The notes: generated by a model from the sequence alone, not told the origin. A stretch of 64,000 nt of DNA from Paenibacillus_D tarimensis_A (GCA_041281825.1 CP166298.1:1302001-1366000), one strand, 5' to 3'. Counted from the stretch's first letter, positions 36,701 to 45,520 are shown. Translations and numbers: made by a program.

Positions 36701-37712
36701 GCTGTTAAACGGCATAATCGATGAGTTCCGCATTTACAATTACGCCTTGAACGCAGAAGAAATTCAGGCCGTTTACAACAATACGACGAAATGGGTCGAC
36801 AATAGCTTGCTTCCGATTTTGCTGGAAGAAGCTGCTGCAATTGACGCCGGGAATTATTCGGAAGAAAGCATAGCGGTTCTGCAGGCGGCAGTCTCGGAAG
36901 CGGAGCTGGTTTACGAGAATGCCGATGCAACCCAGGCGGAGATTGATGCGTCATCCGGTGGTCTGCTGACTGCGCTCGAAGGGCTGCAGTGGAAGGACGT
37001 AACCGCCACGCTTGAGCCAGCCGAACCGAACGGTAACAACGGCTGGTATACATCTCCGGTGACGATAGCATTGTCTCCGGCGCCAATTGCGGAGTACAGC
37101 CTGGACGGCGGAGCGAATTGGGGCGCTTATGAAGGACCATTCACCCTGACCGATGAGGGAACGCATATCGTGATGTACCGTTCAGTTAAAACCGGTGAGA
37201 CTGAATCATTGGAGATCCAAATCGACCTGACGGCTCCAGTGGTACAAATTACAGGCGAAGCATCCTACACGATCGATCAATCGGTCACCGTTACTTGCAG
37301 CGCGAACGATGTCGTTTCAAACGTATACGGTACGCCGTGCGACCAGCCGCTGATTCAGGTCAATGCGTATACCTTGGCATCCGGCGTGAATACGGCAACG
37401 GTCACAGTGGAAGATATGGCGGGGCATCAGACAACGGTGACGCATACGTTCACGGTGATGGTAACGTTCGACAGCATGAAGGCAGTGACGAATGTCTTCT
37501 TGCAGGAAACGGGCGCCAAAGCGTCAGATACCGTCGCAACATCACTGAATCAAAAGCTGGACCAGGCGAAAGCTGCGGCCAGCAAAGGAAAAATAGACGC
37601 GCCGAAGAGCATGATGGCCGACTATATCCAGCAGGTCACGGATCAAACAGGGAAATTTTTCACGCAGGAACAAGCGGATATCCTGATCCGCTGGGCTCGG
37701 ATTGTAATCTAG
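30729..37712 (+). CDS. giant secreted multimodular protein with C-terminal FIMAH domain; near-copy of the 4350 product
   Basis: The 2327-residue product has a signal peptide (about 1-40, different from that of 4350). From about residue 65 to 2025 it is nearly identical to the 4350 product: toroid-like candidate catalytic module (about 230-845), FN3, concanavalin-like, FN3-like, F5/8C, FIVAR, two He_PIG and LamG. The F5/8C domain near residues 1394-1528 is strongly diverged. After LamG the genes differ: here come FIVAR, two Ig-like domains (about 2091-2244) and a FIMAH domain (2244-2327; FDSMKAVTNVFLQETG and the ending ILIRWARIVI), a common C-terminal module of secreted Paenibacillus proteins. 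The last 900 bp closely match the end of the 39958 gene. AGGAGGA at 30714-30720 lies 8 nt before ATG 30729. The catalytic activity is unassigned. Confidence 0.78.
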   Translation: MYGSNKKRTWEARALAVCLAAVMLLQLIVPAAMDRANAANEDAVPVESNGYLDKLDFGDTVSESDHNFRGDFTSVITGFMGETARVSNPLVPQEGQGGDLTFTMKVDPYLRNYFTLKLAGEDNTSGYNSVVNINGEQVGYLRHGDYEAVSKGWWLPNRFYYNTVMLPLESTYGKETVEITIRTLYQWRDVTNSSRGFYNAYTHTQAHLNVEGEQQGYKFREGQNPDTIVAADLTNEEKQARIDGYMQNMINLFNNYSAKVDSNAGGKLSIIRYQDELKFYASALKYSWSPAQTPEEKQAALQRIFKTIDNHVKDYYRNTRQVLRGGHQGDWGGYYSALGEALYIVENLIKDDTIYGEAAFNAFLDEPFVTGTTEGEFSLAGVDWEGGELTRREAWERALKANFDFARSRLSYIYNQMLYTYEGAWEAHVGLGIIGSPFFEGKERSHQILLESLGIRPFLGEEVLVGPNGEELDVYHSLFYHDGQAHFTDDYIHIIGKGLAKSKLDENGDVVRRKPYGEHYYGLTEAGLTRENGYVANYGEAANYILNYYYKTLDHAGDEEINDELLKAALKNMHARGFVRYSSLDGDGKRVMRAEQMTDERNQTLTGFHAYGARVGLGMTMHYASLEMTMAQNEERYSGPEWDEYWQYAKEAVGFAQQQLADRQLFNANDFGNSGTNSGRNFRLAETYKYVTAERANYSRFGGSVMAGVVLPHTDFDYYRPEEIAALSVNPDDYEQFAWADIDNLYLSVKDGDFRLFGALFYRNKGSVSNGRLNVMKDNYSHVVQIATNNRFRYEDYYLRPDDIDTDYMSDQGVIAGGAPQALIGEVGPISYQPGVGTVNRDNHEPDTPYSGYPELQTSRYGKYFMIFNTTREEYGNTRTFDVELPADFSGSSVLDLVSGTNVPVVGGKVTIAPKSAMVLKLTSDIELAPKPFHVDFVNALAGNGYVGVSWKTTSGGQSYTIKRSETENGEYETIATGVTGNYYKDTAAQNGKVYYYKVAAVNENGAGWDSWRAKVDLTAPVSGNADTSWRDDRLGGTAGSAVIDGSSISIGSVGGAGLGEGDDYNIYKRDINDSLHVVSQVAAGNSTISAKLNSAAGEASGIMMRDRLTEGKARYIYFGADESGNLVLQNRTRVSMHQWSNQVVSPMNANIEGYTAAEYPYIKLVRDHDSQTVYAFVSKDGADWNYVTKMMTLLPYAYYTGVVAAGEAEFSEVAVTEIPEGIVTPFTVRVKDQVTLHWNKPKQASWFNVYRTYDEEAGLTDPVFKPGTTELEDGSPWEEVLTGTRETSFQDALRFGSVHYKVMAVHGDGSPQPFSAAASASADSIDFVLEEAESLPASDYTKVSFYLFHKELDRIKAELAKPEADEQALVNEIYDVKKLLVSVRTLLTKVKMAPSMVRASEKFWRNDNISEEENGWYLFDENPDTIAHTRSAVSWVGVDFGAGNEKVIDTFRYLPRRDITSRANNTVFRGSNDGVNWTDLHRITGVAEYKWYSAMNPDTTPYRNIRIYDDHNGFVNFEEIEFLEIAVDKTLLTLLLEEAAAAVDAGVYTEDSLQALDQERVSAAAVLDNADATQAEVDAADNRLLAALDALVYIEGMPVLESQRDKTVIAETALTFKVEAVNTDADVVYGVIDLPQGASFDAASGMFEWMPGREQGGVHVVTFTATSGDLSSSKTIRITVKGQPVFEPVTTVELTAKQPFQYELPVSDPAGEPLVYSASELPEGAEFNASEGLFSWTPEQADYGSHSVTFTVGNGLFEVSQTIHFKVDLSILSAEDYTRGSYYLYLQEVERIRTEIVKPDADIAQLLAELEQAEGRLVQVPLSLYSFEGNADNAIGSSDGTVHGTPVYAEGVVGQAVDLAGENYVTLPKTHALANYDEITLATWVYWKGGNQWQRIFDFGNDRNQYLFLTPRSGNNTLRFGIKNGSNEQMVQTSQMPAGQWVHVAVTLGNSTAKLYVNGEEKASAGGFTIKPSDFKPGVNYIGNSQWPDPLLNGIIDEFRIYNYALNAEEIQAVYNNTTKWVDNSLLPILLEEAAAIDAGNYSEESIAVLQAAVSEAELVYENADATQAEIDASSGGLLTALEGLQWKDVTATLEPAEPNGNNGWYTSPVTIALSPAPIAEYSLDGGANWGAYEGPFTLTDEGTHIVMYRSVKTGETESLEIQIDLTAPVVQITGEASYTIDQSVTVTCSANDVVSNVYGTPCDQPLIQVNAYTLASGVNTATVTVEDMAGHQTTVTHTFTVMVTFDSMKAVTNVFLQETGAKASDTVATSLNQKLDQAKAAASKGKIDAPKSMMADYIQQVTDQTGKFFTQEQADILIRWARIVI
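30924..36807 (+). repeat. 5.9-kb long direct repeat, copy B
   Basis: Matches 4560-10443 at constant offset 26,364. The exception is about 34880-35298, the F5/8C domain, which is of equal length but has many substitutions and is GC-richer than its counterpart in copy A. Confidence 0.9.
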
Positions 37713-37754
37713 CCGCAGTAAGCGGTCGTACAGCGCAACATACTTCTCCATGCA

Positions 37755-37794
37755 GGCATAACAGAGGCCGCCTTCACCGGCGGCCCGATATGCC
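37755..37794. terminator. bidirectional terminator hairpin, unit 1
   Basis: GGCCGCC at 37766-37772 pairs with GGCGGCC at 37779-37785, flanked by GGCATA/TATGCC which extend the stem. It lies between convergent genes and is repeated at 45301. Confidence 0.65.
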
Positions 37795-38465
37795 TTACTT
37801 GAAATGAATTACCCGGAATTCGCTCGGGGTAATGCCTTCCATCTTGATGCTTACACTGGGGTAGCCTGAGTTGATGGCGACCTCTTTGATTTGAATATCC
37901 GGATCGCTAAGCAGCATTTGCTTGCTCTTTTGGATCCGGCATTTCGTGATATAAGTAAGAGGCGTCATTTTCGTTACCTTTTTGAACAAATTGCAAAAGT
38001 AATTCGGCGTTAGTTTCGCTTTGTCCGCCCACTCTTCAAGGATGAATGGAAGATGGGCGTTCTCTTGCATCATCGGAAGCAGCCCAATGATTCGATCAAT
38101 GTTGTCTGTTCCCCTTTTGTTGGAAAAAGGTATGGCATTGCACATAAATTCAACGAGCACGGCATAAGTCAGGGCGGAAATTTTGGCAGGCCGCAAAAAG
38201 TTGTTCGCTTCAATTTCATCTAGCAGCTCCAGCCAGGCTTGTTCGAGAGGTCCCTTCTCTTTTATATACCAGAGGGAAGATTCGTGAAAGCCTCTCTCCA
38301 GCATAAAGTTTGCCAAGGCGCTACCGTTAAATTGTATCCAATAAATAATCCAGCGGTCGTCTTCCGACGTGTAGTAGCGCATTCTCTGATGCGGCGCATG
38401 AAGGAACACATCACCCTGTTTTAAGGTGTAGACGTTTCCGTTCAATTCCAGATATCCTTTGCCGC
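37795..38465 (-). pseudogene. truncated araC regulator copy (unit 1)
   Basis: The frame encodes the end of the cupin half and the DNA-binding half of an AraC regulator closely related to the 19080 product, from ELNGNVYTLKQGDVFLHAPH onward. Everything upstream is missing: at about 38465 the sequence switches abruptly to fucosidase sequence on the other strand. Relative to the remnant at 45341, an in-frame deletion of 18 bp has removed six residues of the second helix-turn-helix (SVSIKMEG where the intact protein has SVSYFNKIFKEMEG). Both losses should abolish function. Confidence 0.85.
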
Positions 38466-39383
38466 GGACAATTCGATAGCATGCATGCCGCTGCGAAACG
38501 CGATTTTGTTAAAGATTATACGGATGCCTTTCGCGAGGCCAGACTCCGGATCGGTTTGTATTATTCGCCAATGGATTGGCGGTTTCCCGGCTACTTTAAG
38601 CCGAAGGAGCTGGCTGACAATGCGGCATTGATGAAAAAACAATGCTACGAGCAGATCCGGGAGCTAACCACGCGGTACGGGACGATCGATATCCTCTGGT
38701 ATGACGGAGGCTGGCTGGCTCATTCCGGATCGGATGCCGATGCGGCATGGTTATGGGAACCGGTCCGTCTTAACGAGATGGTAAGGAGCAACCAGCCGAA
38801 ATATGTAATCAATCCGCGGTCCGGCTGGAACGGTGATTTTCAATGCGACGAAGGCCCTCACGAGATAACCGGTCCTATTATTCCGATCGATTGGGAGAAA
38901 TGCTTCACCATCGCATATCATTGGTCCTACGACCCGGAAGAGAGGGTCATGCCGCTCGAGAACATCATCAAAATCATGATCGATTGTTTTGTCCGTGGCG
39001 GAAATGTGCTGCTCAATGTTGCTCCCGATCCGAATGGGGAAATACCTGCAAATCAAGTGGAACGGTTAAAGCAAATCGGCGCGTTTATGAAGAAAAACGG
39101 CGAAGCCATTTACGGAACGCGGTCGGGACCGCTCGAGCCTGTCGACCATATTTACGGCATGACCTGCAAAGGAAACCATCTCTATTTGCATGTCCAAAAT
39201 ATGCCGGCTTTTGATAACATGGTTTTGCCCGCTCTTCCGCAAAAAATCTTACATTGCCAATTGCTGGACGGCAGCGCGGTTCCATTCGAACAAATTGAGC
39301 AGGGGATTACAATTAGAGTTCCCAAAGAAAAATGGGAACCGCTCGATACCGTCATCAGGCTGGAGGTAGAATCGGGAGGCTGA
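38466..39383 (+). pseudogene. 5'-truncated GH29 alpha-L-fucosidase copy (unit 1)
   Basis: The sequence aligns with the intact fucosidase from about residue 125 to its end. The first about 124 residues, including the HWG and HHDGF active-site segments, are gone, lost at the same junction that truncates araC. The nucleophile region DILWYDGGW and GGNVLLNVAPDPNG remain, and the frame is open from 38481, but no ribosome-binding site precedes it. It is probably a dead gene. Divergence from the 24716 gene is clear but moderate, so this is an older paralogue and not a recent copy. Confidence 0.85.
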
Positions 39384-39473
39384 AACCGGAAAGGTCTGAT
39401 GAAGAAGAATACTCCGGCTACGGTCTCTTTAAGGTATTTTAATGGTGGAATAAATTGAACTCCAAAATGCTGA

Positions 39474-39528
<55 letters not shown>

Positions 39529-39606
39529 GTGACAACCCAATTATGATCATTTGGTTGGTTGCATGGAATAATTGTTCTTTTATATACATCAAGCTCTAGT
39601 CTTAAA

Positions 39607-39634
39607 ATCGTAGTATAGTTTCATTATTGATAGT
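39607..39634 (+). promoter_or_regulatory. regulon element copy 10 with -10-like GATAGT
   Basis: ATCGTAGTATAGTTTCATT starts at 39607. GATAGT, four of six -10 matches, starts at 39629, 20 nt after the C of CGT. The site is homologous by descent to the one at 45807, so these two are not independent evidence. Confidence 0.5.
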
Positions 39635-39809
39635 ATATTATTATTGAAACTTGTTTTTAATGGGAATAATATATATATGTAAGAGTAGTATCGATTCATC
39701 GTGCACCGATGCAGAATGTTGCTGTCATTTGAATAGAGAGTTTTGTGCAACTTGTCATATCGACATTATTGTTTTTTAAAAACGCTTACTTTTCCAATTG
39801 GGATGCAAT

Positions 39810-39881
39810 ATGAGGCGTGTTAAACCAAGAAGACTGCTCTTTTTAATGAGCGAGAAAACAGGAGAAAACATTACTTTATAG
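39810..39881 (+). pseudogene. 5' fragment of the binding-protein gene (unit 1)
   Basis: ATG at 39810 opens MRRVKPRRLLFLMSEKTGEN and stops at TAG 39879-39881. It aligns with MSRVKLRKLLFLIAVLLT, the start of the 45999 gene, and the upstream sequence aligns too (GGGATGCAATATGAG versus GGGATGCAATATGAG). Only about 12 codons are retained. It marks the right end of duplication unit 1. Confidence 0.8.
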
Positions 39882-39882
39882 T

Positions 39883-39892
39883 GGGAGGTGAT
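39883..39892 (+). promoter_or_regulatory. orphan extended Shine-Dalgarno sequence
   Basis: GGGAGGTGAT lies 66 bp before the true start at 39958, which has its own GAGGTG. It is the third such orphan site in this window. Confidence 0.4.
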
Positions 39893-39957
39893 TATTATCC
39901 TAATTCATCATATGATTCATTGTGTTTAAAACAAAAAAAGAAGAGGTGCTGCTAACT

Positions 39958-42900
39958 ATGTTAAAGAAAAGAAACGGTAAAAGATCCAAATGGTTGTCCG
40001 TATTTTTGGTATCGCTTACATTGTTCGCCTTGCTGCCAATTAGTCTTCCAGCAGAAGTTCATGCGGCTGACACGACATTGGTTACCTATCCAAACCCTCC
40101 CGGCGGCGCTGCGCTGAACACAGACTTCACCGTAAAGGTACGCGCTAATGGCGGGGATTGGAAAGATTTGGACGAATACAGTACGACCGTAGGGGGGTAT
40201 CGTCCCGCTCAAGCCTCCTTTGTTTATTTCGATACGGATGGTCCCGTGGATGTATCTGTGACCTATAATACAGGTACTGTTTCAACGGCTAAAGTCCGTC
40301 CTACGAGCAAAGGCATCACACCTGCGATCAACGGCAATACATTGACCTTTACCATCCCCGGTCCTACCAAGCTCTCGGTGGAGGTTAATGACGATATCAA
40401 ACGAAATCTTCATCTTTTTGCAAATCCGCTGGAGGTAAATCCTCCAAGCCCTGACGACCCCGATGTCATTTACCTTGGTCCCGGTGTCTATGAAGGATAT
40501 CAGACGGTGCCCAGCGGCAAGACCCTTTACATCGCCGGCGGAGCGGTCGTCAAGGGCGGTGTGTTTCTGGATGGCGCCAAGAATGCTGCGGTCATAGGAC
40601 GCGGGATATTGGATCGTCCCTCCTGGAGAGGCATATCGGTTAACTATGCCGAAAACATCACGATCGACGGCATCATCGTAAACGACTACGGCATGGGAGG
40701 CGGAGGCGGCGATTTAGTCGATCTGCAAAATGCCAATAATGTTACGATAAACAATATCAAAGGCTTCAGCTACAAGAGCTGGACCGATGGTATTGACAAT
40801 TTAGGCTCTACCAATATTACGATCAATGACTGTTTTATACGTTCCGGCGATGATAGTTTGGCGGTATACACCGCTCGCAAGGAATCGAATTTTTGGAATA
40901 ATGCCACGAATCAAACGGTAACGAACACGATTTTGATGCCCGATGTTGCTCGTCCGATCAATTTCGGTACTCACGGTGATCCGCATGATTATGAAGGCGG
41001 TCTTATTATTGAAAATATGAGTTTCTCGAATATCGACATCCTGCTGAATGATACGGCCCCAAGTCCCATGTTCCCTATACAGTTTACGAATGGCGATGGC
41101 AACCTGATCCAAAATATTCAGTTTACAGATATCCGGATCGAGGATAATTATGTGCATTCGATTTTTAATATAAATAATGTTTGGACCGCCGGTCAGACTG
41201 GCCCGGGACGTGGAATTAAAAATATCTATTTCAAGAATATCTACTATACTGGCGATAACTTTAAAAATTCAAATCTTACCGGCTATAGTCCCAACCGCAT
41301 GGTTGAAGACATAACCTTTGAGAATCTGGTGGTTAACGGCAATCTGATTCTGGACCCCGCTGCAGGACGTGTTAGTATCAACAGCAATACCAGAAACATC
41401 CGGTTCTTAGCTCCAGGTGAGGGAAGTTATACGCCGATTCCGACTCCGACACCTACATATACCAACCTGGCGTTGAATGCGACTGCCAGTTCGGATAGCG
41501 AAATGCCCGGTCGTCCGGCTTTCGGCGGAAACGATGGCAATCATTTAACCAACTGGAGCGCTAATGATGCAAATACCGGCCATTGGTGGAAGGTTGATCT
41601 AGGCAGTAATAAAGAGATTCATGGCACCAAGGTGATATGGGATTCCAACAATGTAAACTATTTGTATAAGGTTGAGGTATCGACGGATGATATCAACTGG
41701 ACTAAAGTAGCTGACAGAACTGGAAGCAACAGCACGATCAAGACGCATAACGATCCCTTCAACGCTACTGCGAGGTATGTCCGGATTACCGTGACAGGAT
41801 TGTCCCCTGGTGCTATAGCTTCTTTCAACGAGTTCAGGGTGCTTCAATACAACGGATCGTCTTTGGTGAAGAATGGTGATTTCGAGAACGGCAATACCGT
41901 AACTTGGAAAGGCAATGGAATGTCTGCGCACATTTCTGCCGCAGTCAACAGCACTTTCGGCCTTGATCTCCGCAGCCCTGGACACTATGCAGAGCAAACG
42001 ATAACCGGGCTCAGTCCTAATACCTCTTACGTTTTGACGGTCGATGCCAAAGGCGTCTCGGGTACGGGTCGCGGCTACGTTTATGTGAAAGATTATGGCG
42101 ATGCCCAGATCAACAAAAGCATTATTTCCGATAATACTTTTCACAGCGCGTCCGTTTTCTTTGTCACAGGACCCAGCTCTACTTCCGCAACGATCGGAGT
42201 ATATGACACAGCTAATAGAATCCAATTTGATAATTTTGTCTTACGTCCGCTGGTTGAAAACGGCGATTTTGAAAACGGTACAATCTCCGGATGGACAGGC
42301 TCCGGAGCTGCCGCTCAGGTATGGGCTGCATACAACAGCGCTTACGGCGTAGAGCTCAAGGACCCGGGCAACTACGCAGAGCAAACGATAACCGGGCTCA
42401 GTCCCAATACCTCCTACACGTTGACGGTCGATGCCAAAGGCGTATCGGGTACAGGTCAAGGCTACGTTTATGTGAAAGATTACGGCGGTATCCAGATCAA
42501 AAAAGGCATTATTTCCGATAATAACTGGCACAGCACGTCCATTACCTTTACCACGGGTCCCAATTCTACATCCGCAACGATCGGAGTTTACTGTACGGCC
42601 ACAAGGGTGTCATTTGATAATTTTGCCGTAAAACCAACTCCCCCGCTGGTTCAAAACGGCGATTTCGAAAATGGTACACTCTCTGGATGGACAGGCATCG
42701 GAGCTGCCGCTCAGGTTTGGGCTGCATACAACAGCGCTTACGGCGTTGAGCTCTTGAACCCGGGCAACTACGCAGAGCAAACGATAACCGGGCTCAGTCC
42801 CAATACCTCCTATACGTTGACGGTCGATGCCAAAGGCGTATCGGGTACAGGTCAAGGCTACGTTTATGTGAAAGATTATGGCGGTGCCCAGATCAATAAA

Positions 42901-45258
42901 AACATTATTTCCGATAATAATTTTCACAGCATGACCATTACCTTTACCACGGGGCCCGATTCTACATCCGCAACGATCGGAGGTTACTGTACGGTCAAAA
43001 GAATTGCGTTTGACAATTTTGTCTTGAATCAAGATCCCGATCTGGTCTTGCTCACGCTCTTGTTGGAACGTGCGGCTGACATTGAAATCGACTATTACAC
43101 CACTGAAAGCGCAGAAGCTTTCCAGACGGCGGTAACGAATGCGCAGTCGATGGCAGCGGATGCGGACGCATCGCAGGATGGGATCGATGCAGCTGCAGCG
43201 AGCCTGCAGGCGGCGCTGAATGGACTCGTATATATTGAAGGTTTGCCGGTAATCGCTCCAGTCAGAGACCAAACCGTCGTGGCGGAGAACTCACTGACCT
43301 TCCAGGTGCAGACATCGAACGAGCAGCTGACGGATGTAGTATACAGCGTTGTCGAATTGCCTGAAGGAGCAACGTTTGATAATGAGAGCCAAGTCTTTGC
43401 ATGGACGCCGGGCATAGAGCAGGGCGGCGTGTATGAGGTGGCCTTTACCGCGACATCCGGTGAACTGTCGTTCTCCCGCGCGGTTCGGATCACGGTCATC
43501 GGGTTGCCGGTGATCGATGCAGAGCCGATGGTGGAGCTGACGGCGAAGGAGCCGTTCACTTATCAAGTCGCTGCTTCCGATCCTGCGGGTGCGGTGTTGT
43601 CCTACAGCGCAGAGAATTTGCCTGCGGGTGCAACGTTGGAAGAAGCGACCGGGGTGCTTACATGGACACCGGAACAGGAGAATTATGGCAGCAACCTGAT
43701 CACCTTCAAGGTCAGCAACGGAAGCTTCGAGGCCAGCCATATCGTTGATTTCAGTGTCAAGCTGAACGTGCTTCAACCAGAAGGCTATACGCAAGGCAGT
43801 TACTACCTGTACCTGAAGGAAGTAGAGCGGATCGAAGCGGAAATGAACAAGCCGGATGCCGACAAAACACAGCTTGCGGCGCAGCTTGATCAGGCCGAGG
43901 CTGCACTGGTATCCGTATCGACTCTTTCCGTTGAAAGAATTGAGGTCGCGCAATCGATGGTCGTCGCCTCCTCGATTTCCTGGGATAATAAATATGATGC
44001 GGCTACGAACGGATGGCGCGCCGTCGACGGCAACACAACCACCTTCACGGATACGAAATCCAATCCGGGTTGGGTATTGATCGATCTTGGCGAAGGGAAC
44101 GAACAAGCTGTCGGCAGCGCTAAATTCTTCCCGAGAATCAACTTCCAGTCCCGGATGAACGGAGCGATTATTCAAGGCTCTAACGATGGAACGACCTTCA
44201 CGGATCTGTATACGATCAGCGGGGTCACGCAGAACGACTGGTATACAGCTGCGATTACCGACGAGACGGCCTACCGTTATTTGCGGTTCTATTCGAACGG
44301 AAACGGCAACGTTGCCGAGCTCGAGTTCTATGGGAAGACGATCGATAGAACCCTGCTCCCGGTACTGCTGGAAGAAGCCGCAGCCGTTAACGCCGAATAT
44401 TATACGGAACAAAGTATAGCGGTTCTGCAAGCGGCAGTCTCTGAAGCGGAGCTTGTGGGCGGGAATGCCGATGCAACCCAGGAGGAGATTGATGCGGCAT
44501 CCGGTAGTCTGCTTTCCGGACTCGAAGGACTGCAGTGGAAAGACGTAACCGCAACTCTGGAGCCGGCTGAACCGAACGGCAACAACGGCTGGTATACATC
44601 TCCTGTCACGGTAACATTGTCTCCGGCGCCAATTGCGGAATACAGCCTGGACGGCGGAACGAATTGGGTCGCTTATGAAGGACCATTCTCCGTGACCGAA
44701 GAGGGAACGCATCGCGTGATGTATCGTTCCGTTAAAATCGGTGAGACAGAATCATTGGAGATCCAAATCGACCTGACGGCTCCAGTGGTACAAATTACAG
44801 GCGAAGCATCCTACACGATCGATCAATCGGTCACCGTTACTTGCAGCGCGAACGATGTCGTTTCAAACGTATACGGTACGCCGTGCGACCAGCCGCTATT
44901 TCAGGTCAATGCGTATACTTTGGCATCCGGCGTGAATACGGCAACGGTCACAGTGGAAGATATGGCGGGGCATCAGACAACGGTGACGCATACGTTCACG
45001 GTGATGGTAACGTTCGACAGCATGAAGGCAGTGACGAATGTCTTCTTGCAGGAAACGGGCGCCAAAGCGTCAGATACCGTCGCAACATCACTGAATCAAA
45101 AGCTGGACCAGGCGAAAGCAGCGGCCGGTAAAGGAAAAATTGATGCGGCGAAGAGTATGATGGACGACTATATCCAGCAGGTCACGGATCAAACAGGGAA
45201 ATTCTTCACGCAGGAACAAGCGGATATCCTGATCCGCTGGGCTCGGATTGTAATCTAG
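39958..45258 (+). CDS. giant secreted GH28-like beta-helix enzyme with CBM array and FIMAH domain
   Basis: The 1766-residue product has a signal peptide ending near AEVHAAD. Layout: N-terminal beta-sandwich (38-160), right-handed beta-helix (160-480) with WTDGIDNLGSTNITINDCFI and RSGDDSLAVYTAR matching GH28-type catalytic aspartates, a Pro/Thr linker (TPIPTPTPT), F5/8C (500-631), three tandem 130-residue CBM_4_9-like domains (634-1024), FIVAR, two He_PIG, a helical segment, F5/8C (1324-1459), FIVAR (1461-1529), two Ig-like domains and FIMAH (1685-1766). It is the exported partner of the cytoplasmic 23109 enzyme and shares its C-terminal 300 residues with the 30729 product. ATG 39958 follows GAGGTG with 9 nt spacing. 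It likely hydrolyses a glycosidic bond of the same polymer; specificity is unknown. Confidence 0.82.
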   Translation: MLKKRNGKRSKWLSVFLVSLTLFALLPISLPAEVHAADTTLVTYPNPPGGAALNTDFTVKVRANGGDWKDLDEYSTTVGGYRPAQASFVYFDTDGPVDVSVTYNTGTVSTAKVRPTSKGITPAINGNTLTFTIPGPTKLSVEVNDDIKRNLHLFANPLEVNPPSPDDPDVIYLGPGVYEGYQTVPSGKTLYIAGGAVVKGGVFLDGAKNAAVIGRGILDRPSWRGISVNYAENITIDGIIVNDYGMGGGGGDLVDLQNANNVTINNIKGFSYKSWTDGIDNLGSTNITINDCFIRSGDDSLAVYTARKESNFWNNATNQTVTNTILMPDVARPINFGTHGDPHDYEGGLIIENMSFSNIDILLNDTAPSPMFPIQFTNGDGNLIQNIQFTDIRIEDNYVHSIFNINNVWTAGQTGPGRGIKNIYFKNIYYTGDNFKNSNLTGYSPNRMVEDITFENLVVNGNLILDPAAGRVSINSNTRNIRFLAPGEGSYTPIPTPTPTYTNLALNATASSDSEMPGRPAFGGNDGNHLTNWSANDANTGHWWKVDLGSNKEIHGTKVIWDSNNVNYLYKVEVSTDDINWTKVADRTGSNSTIKTHNDPFNATARYVRITVTGLSPGAIASFNEFRVLQYNGSSLVKNGDFENGNTVTWKGNGMSAHISAAVNSTFGLDLRSPGHYAEQTITGLSPNTSYVLTVDAKGVSGTGRGYVYVKDYGDAQINKSIISDNTFHSASVFFVTGPSSTSATIGVYDTANRIQFDNFVLRPLVENGDFENGTISGWTGSGAAAQVWAAYNSAYGVELKDPGNYAEQTITGLSPNTSYTLTVDAKGVSGTGQGYVYVKDYGGIQIKKGIISDNNWHSTSITFTTGPNSTSATIGVYCTATRVSFDNFAVKPTPPLVQNGDFENGTLSGWTGIGAAAQVWAAYNSAYGVELLNPGNYAEQTITGLSPNTSYTLTVDAKGVSGTGQGYVYVKDYGGAQINKNIISDNNFHSMTITFTTGPDSTSATIGGYCTVKRIAFDNFVLNQDPDLVLLTLLLERAADIEIDYYTTESAEAFQTAVTNAQSMAADADASQDGIDAAAASLQAALNGLVYIEGLPVIAPVRDQTVVAENSLTFQVQTSNEQLTDVVYSVVELPEGATFDNESQVFAWTPGIEQGGVYEVAFTATSGELSFSRAVRITVIGLPVIDAEPMVELTAKEPFTYQVAASDPAGAVLSYSAENLPAGATLEEATGVLTWTPEQENYGSNLITFKVSNGSFEASHIVDFSVKLNVLQPEGYTQGSYYLYLKEVERIEAEMNKPDADKTQLAAQLDQAEAALVSVSTLSVERIEVAQSMVVASSISWDNKYDAATNGWRAVDGNTTTFTDTKSNPGWVLIDLGEGNEQAVGSAKFFPRINFQSRMNGAIIQGSNDGTTFTDLYTISGVTQNDWYTAAITDETAYRYLRFYSNGNGNVAELEFYGKTIDRTLLPVLLEEAAAVNAEYYTEQSIAVLQAAVSEAELVGGNADATQEEIDAASGSLLSGLEGLQWKDVTATLEPAEPNGNNGWYTSPVTVTLSPAPIAEYSLDGGTNWVAYEGPFSVTEEGTHRVMYRSVKIGETESLEIQIDLTAPVVQITGEASYTIDQSVTVTCSANDVVSNVYGTPCDQPLFQVNAYTLASGVNTATVTVEDMAGHQTTVTHTFTVMVTFDSMKAVTNVFLQETGAKASDTVATSLNQKLDQAKAAAGKGKIDAAKSMMDDYIQQVTDQTGKFFTQEQADILIRWARIVI
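41860..43030 (+). repeat. three tandem ~390-bp CBM-encoding repeats
   Basis: Each unit encodes NGDFENG..., YAEQTITGLSPNTSY and GYVYVKDYG. Units 2 and 3 are almost identical in DNA around 42370-42490 and 42765-42885, indicating recent duplication; unit 1 is more diverged. Confidence 0.9.
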
Positions 45259-45300
45259 CCGCAGTAAGCAGTCGTACAGCGCAACATACTTCTCCATACA

Positions 45301-45340
45301 GGCATAACAGAGGCCGCCTTCACCGGCGGCCCGATATGCC
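45301..45340. terminator. bidirectional terminator hairpin, unit 2
   Basis: GGCCGCC at 45312-45318 pairs with GGCGGCC at 45325-45331, flanked by GGCATA and TATGCC. It closely matches the hairpin at 37755. Confidence 0.65.
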
Positions 45341-45520
45341 TTATTTGAAATGAATTACCCGGAATTAGTTCGGGGTAATGCCTTCCATCTTGATAAAGGT
45401 TTTATTGAAGTAGCTTACACTGGGGTAGATTACAAAAGTAATTCGGCGTTACGCCCACTCTTCAAGGATAAATGGAAGATGGGCGTTCTCTTGCATCATC
45501 GGAAGCAGCCCAATGATTCC
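45341..45520 (-). pseudogene. araC remnant (unit 2)
   Basis: About 180 bp survive of an AraC gene closely related to those at 19080 and 37795. The C-terminal codons, the segment deleted from the unit 1 copy (TTTTATTGAAGTAGCTTACA), and pieces of the first helix-turn-helix (AAAAGTAATTCGGCGTTA, CGCCCACTCTTCAAGGAT) are joined by internal deletions. No continuous frame remains. Confidence 0.8.

Noticed and set aside
41860..43030. CRISPR-like or minisatellite array
   Set aside because: The regular repetition is coding (three 130-residue domains) and not short spaced repeats.
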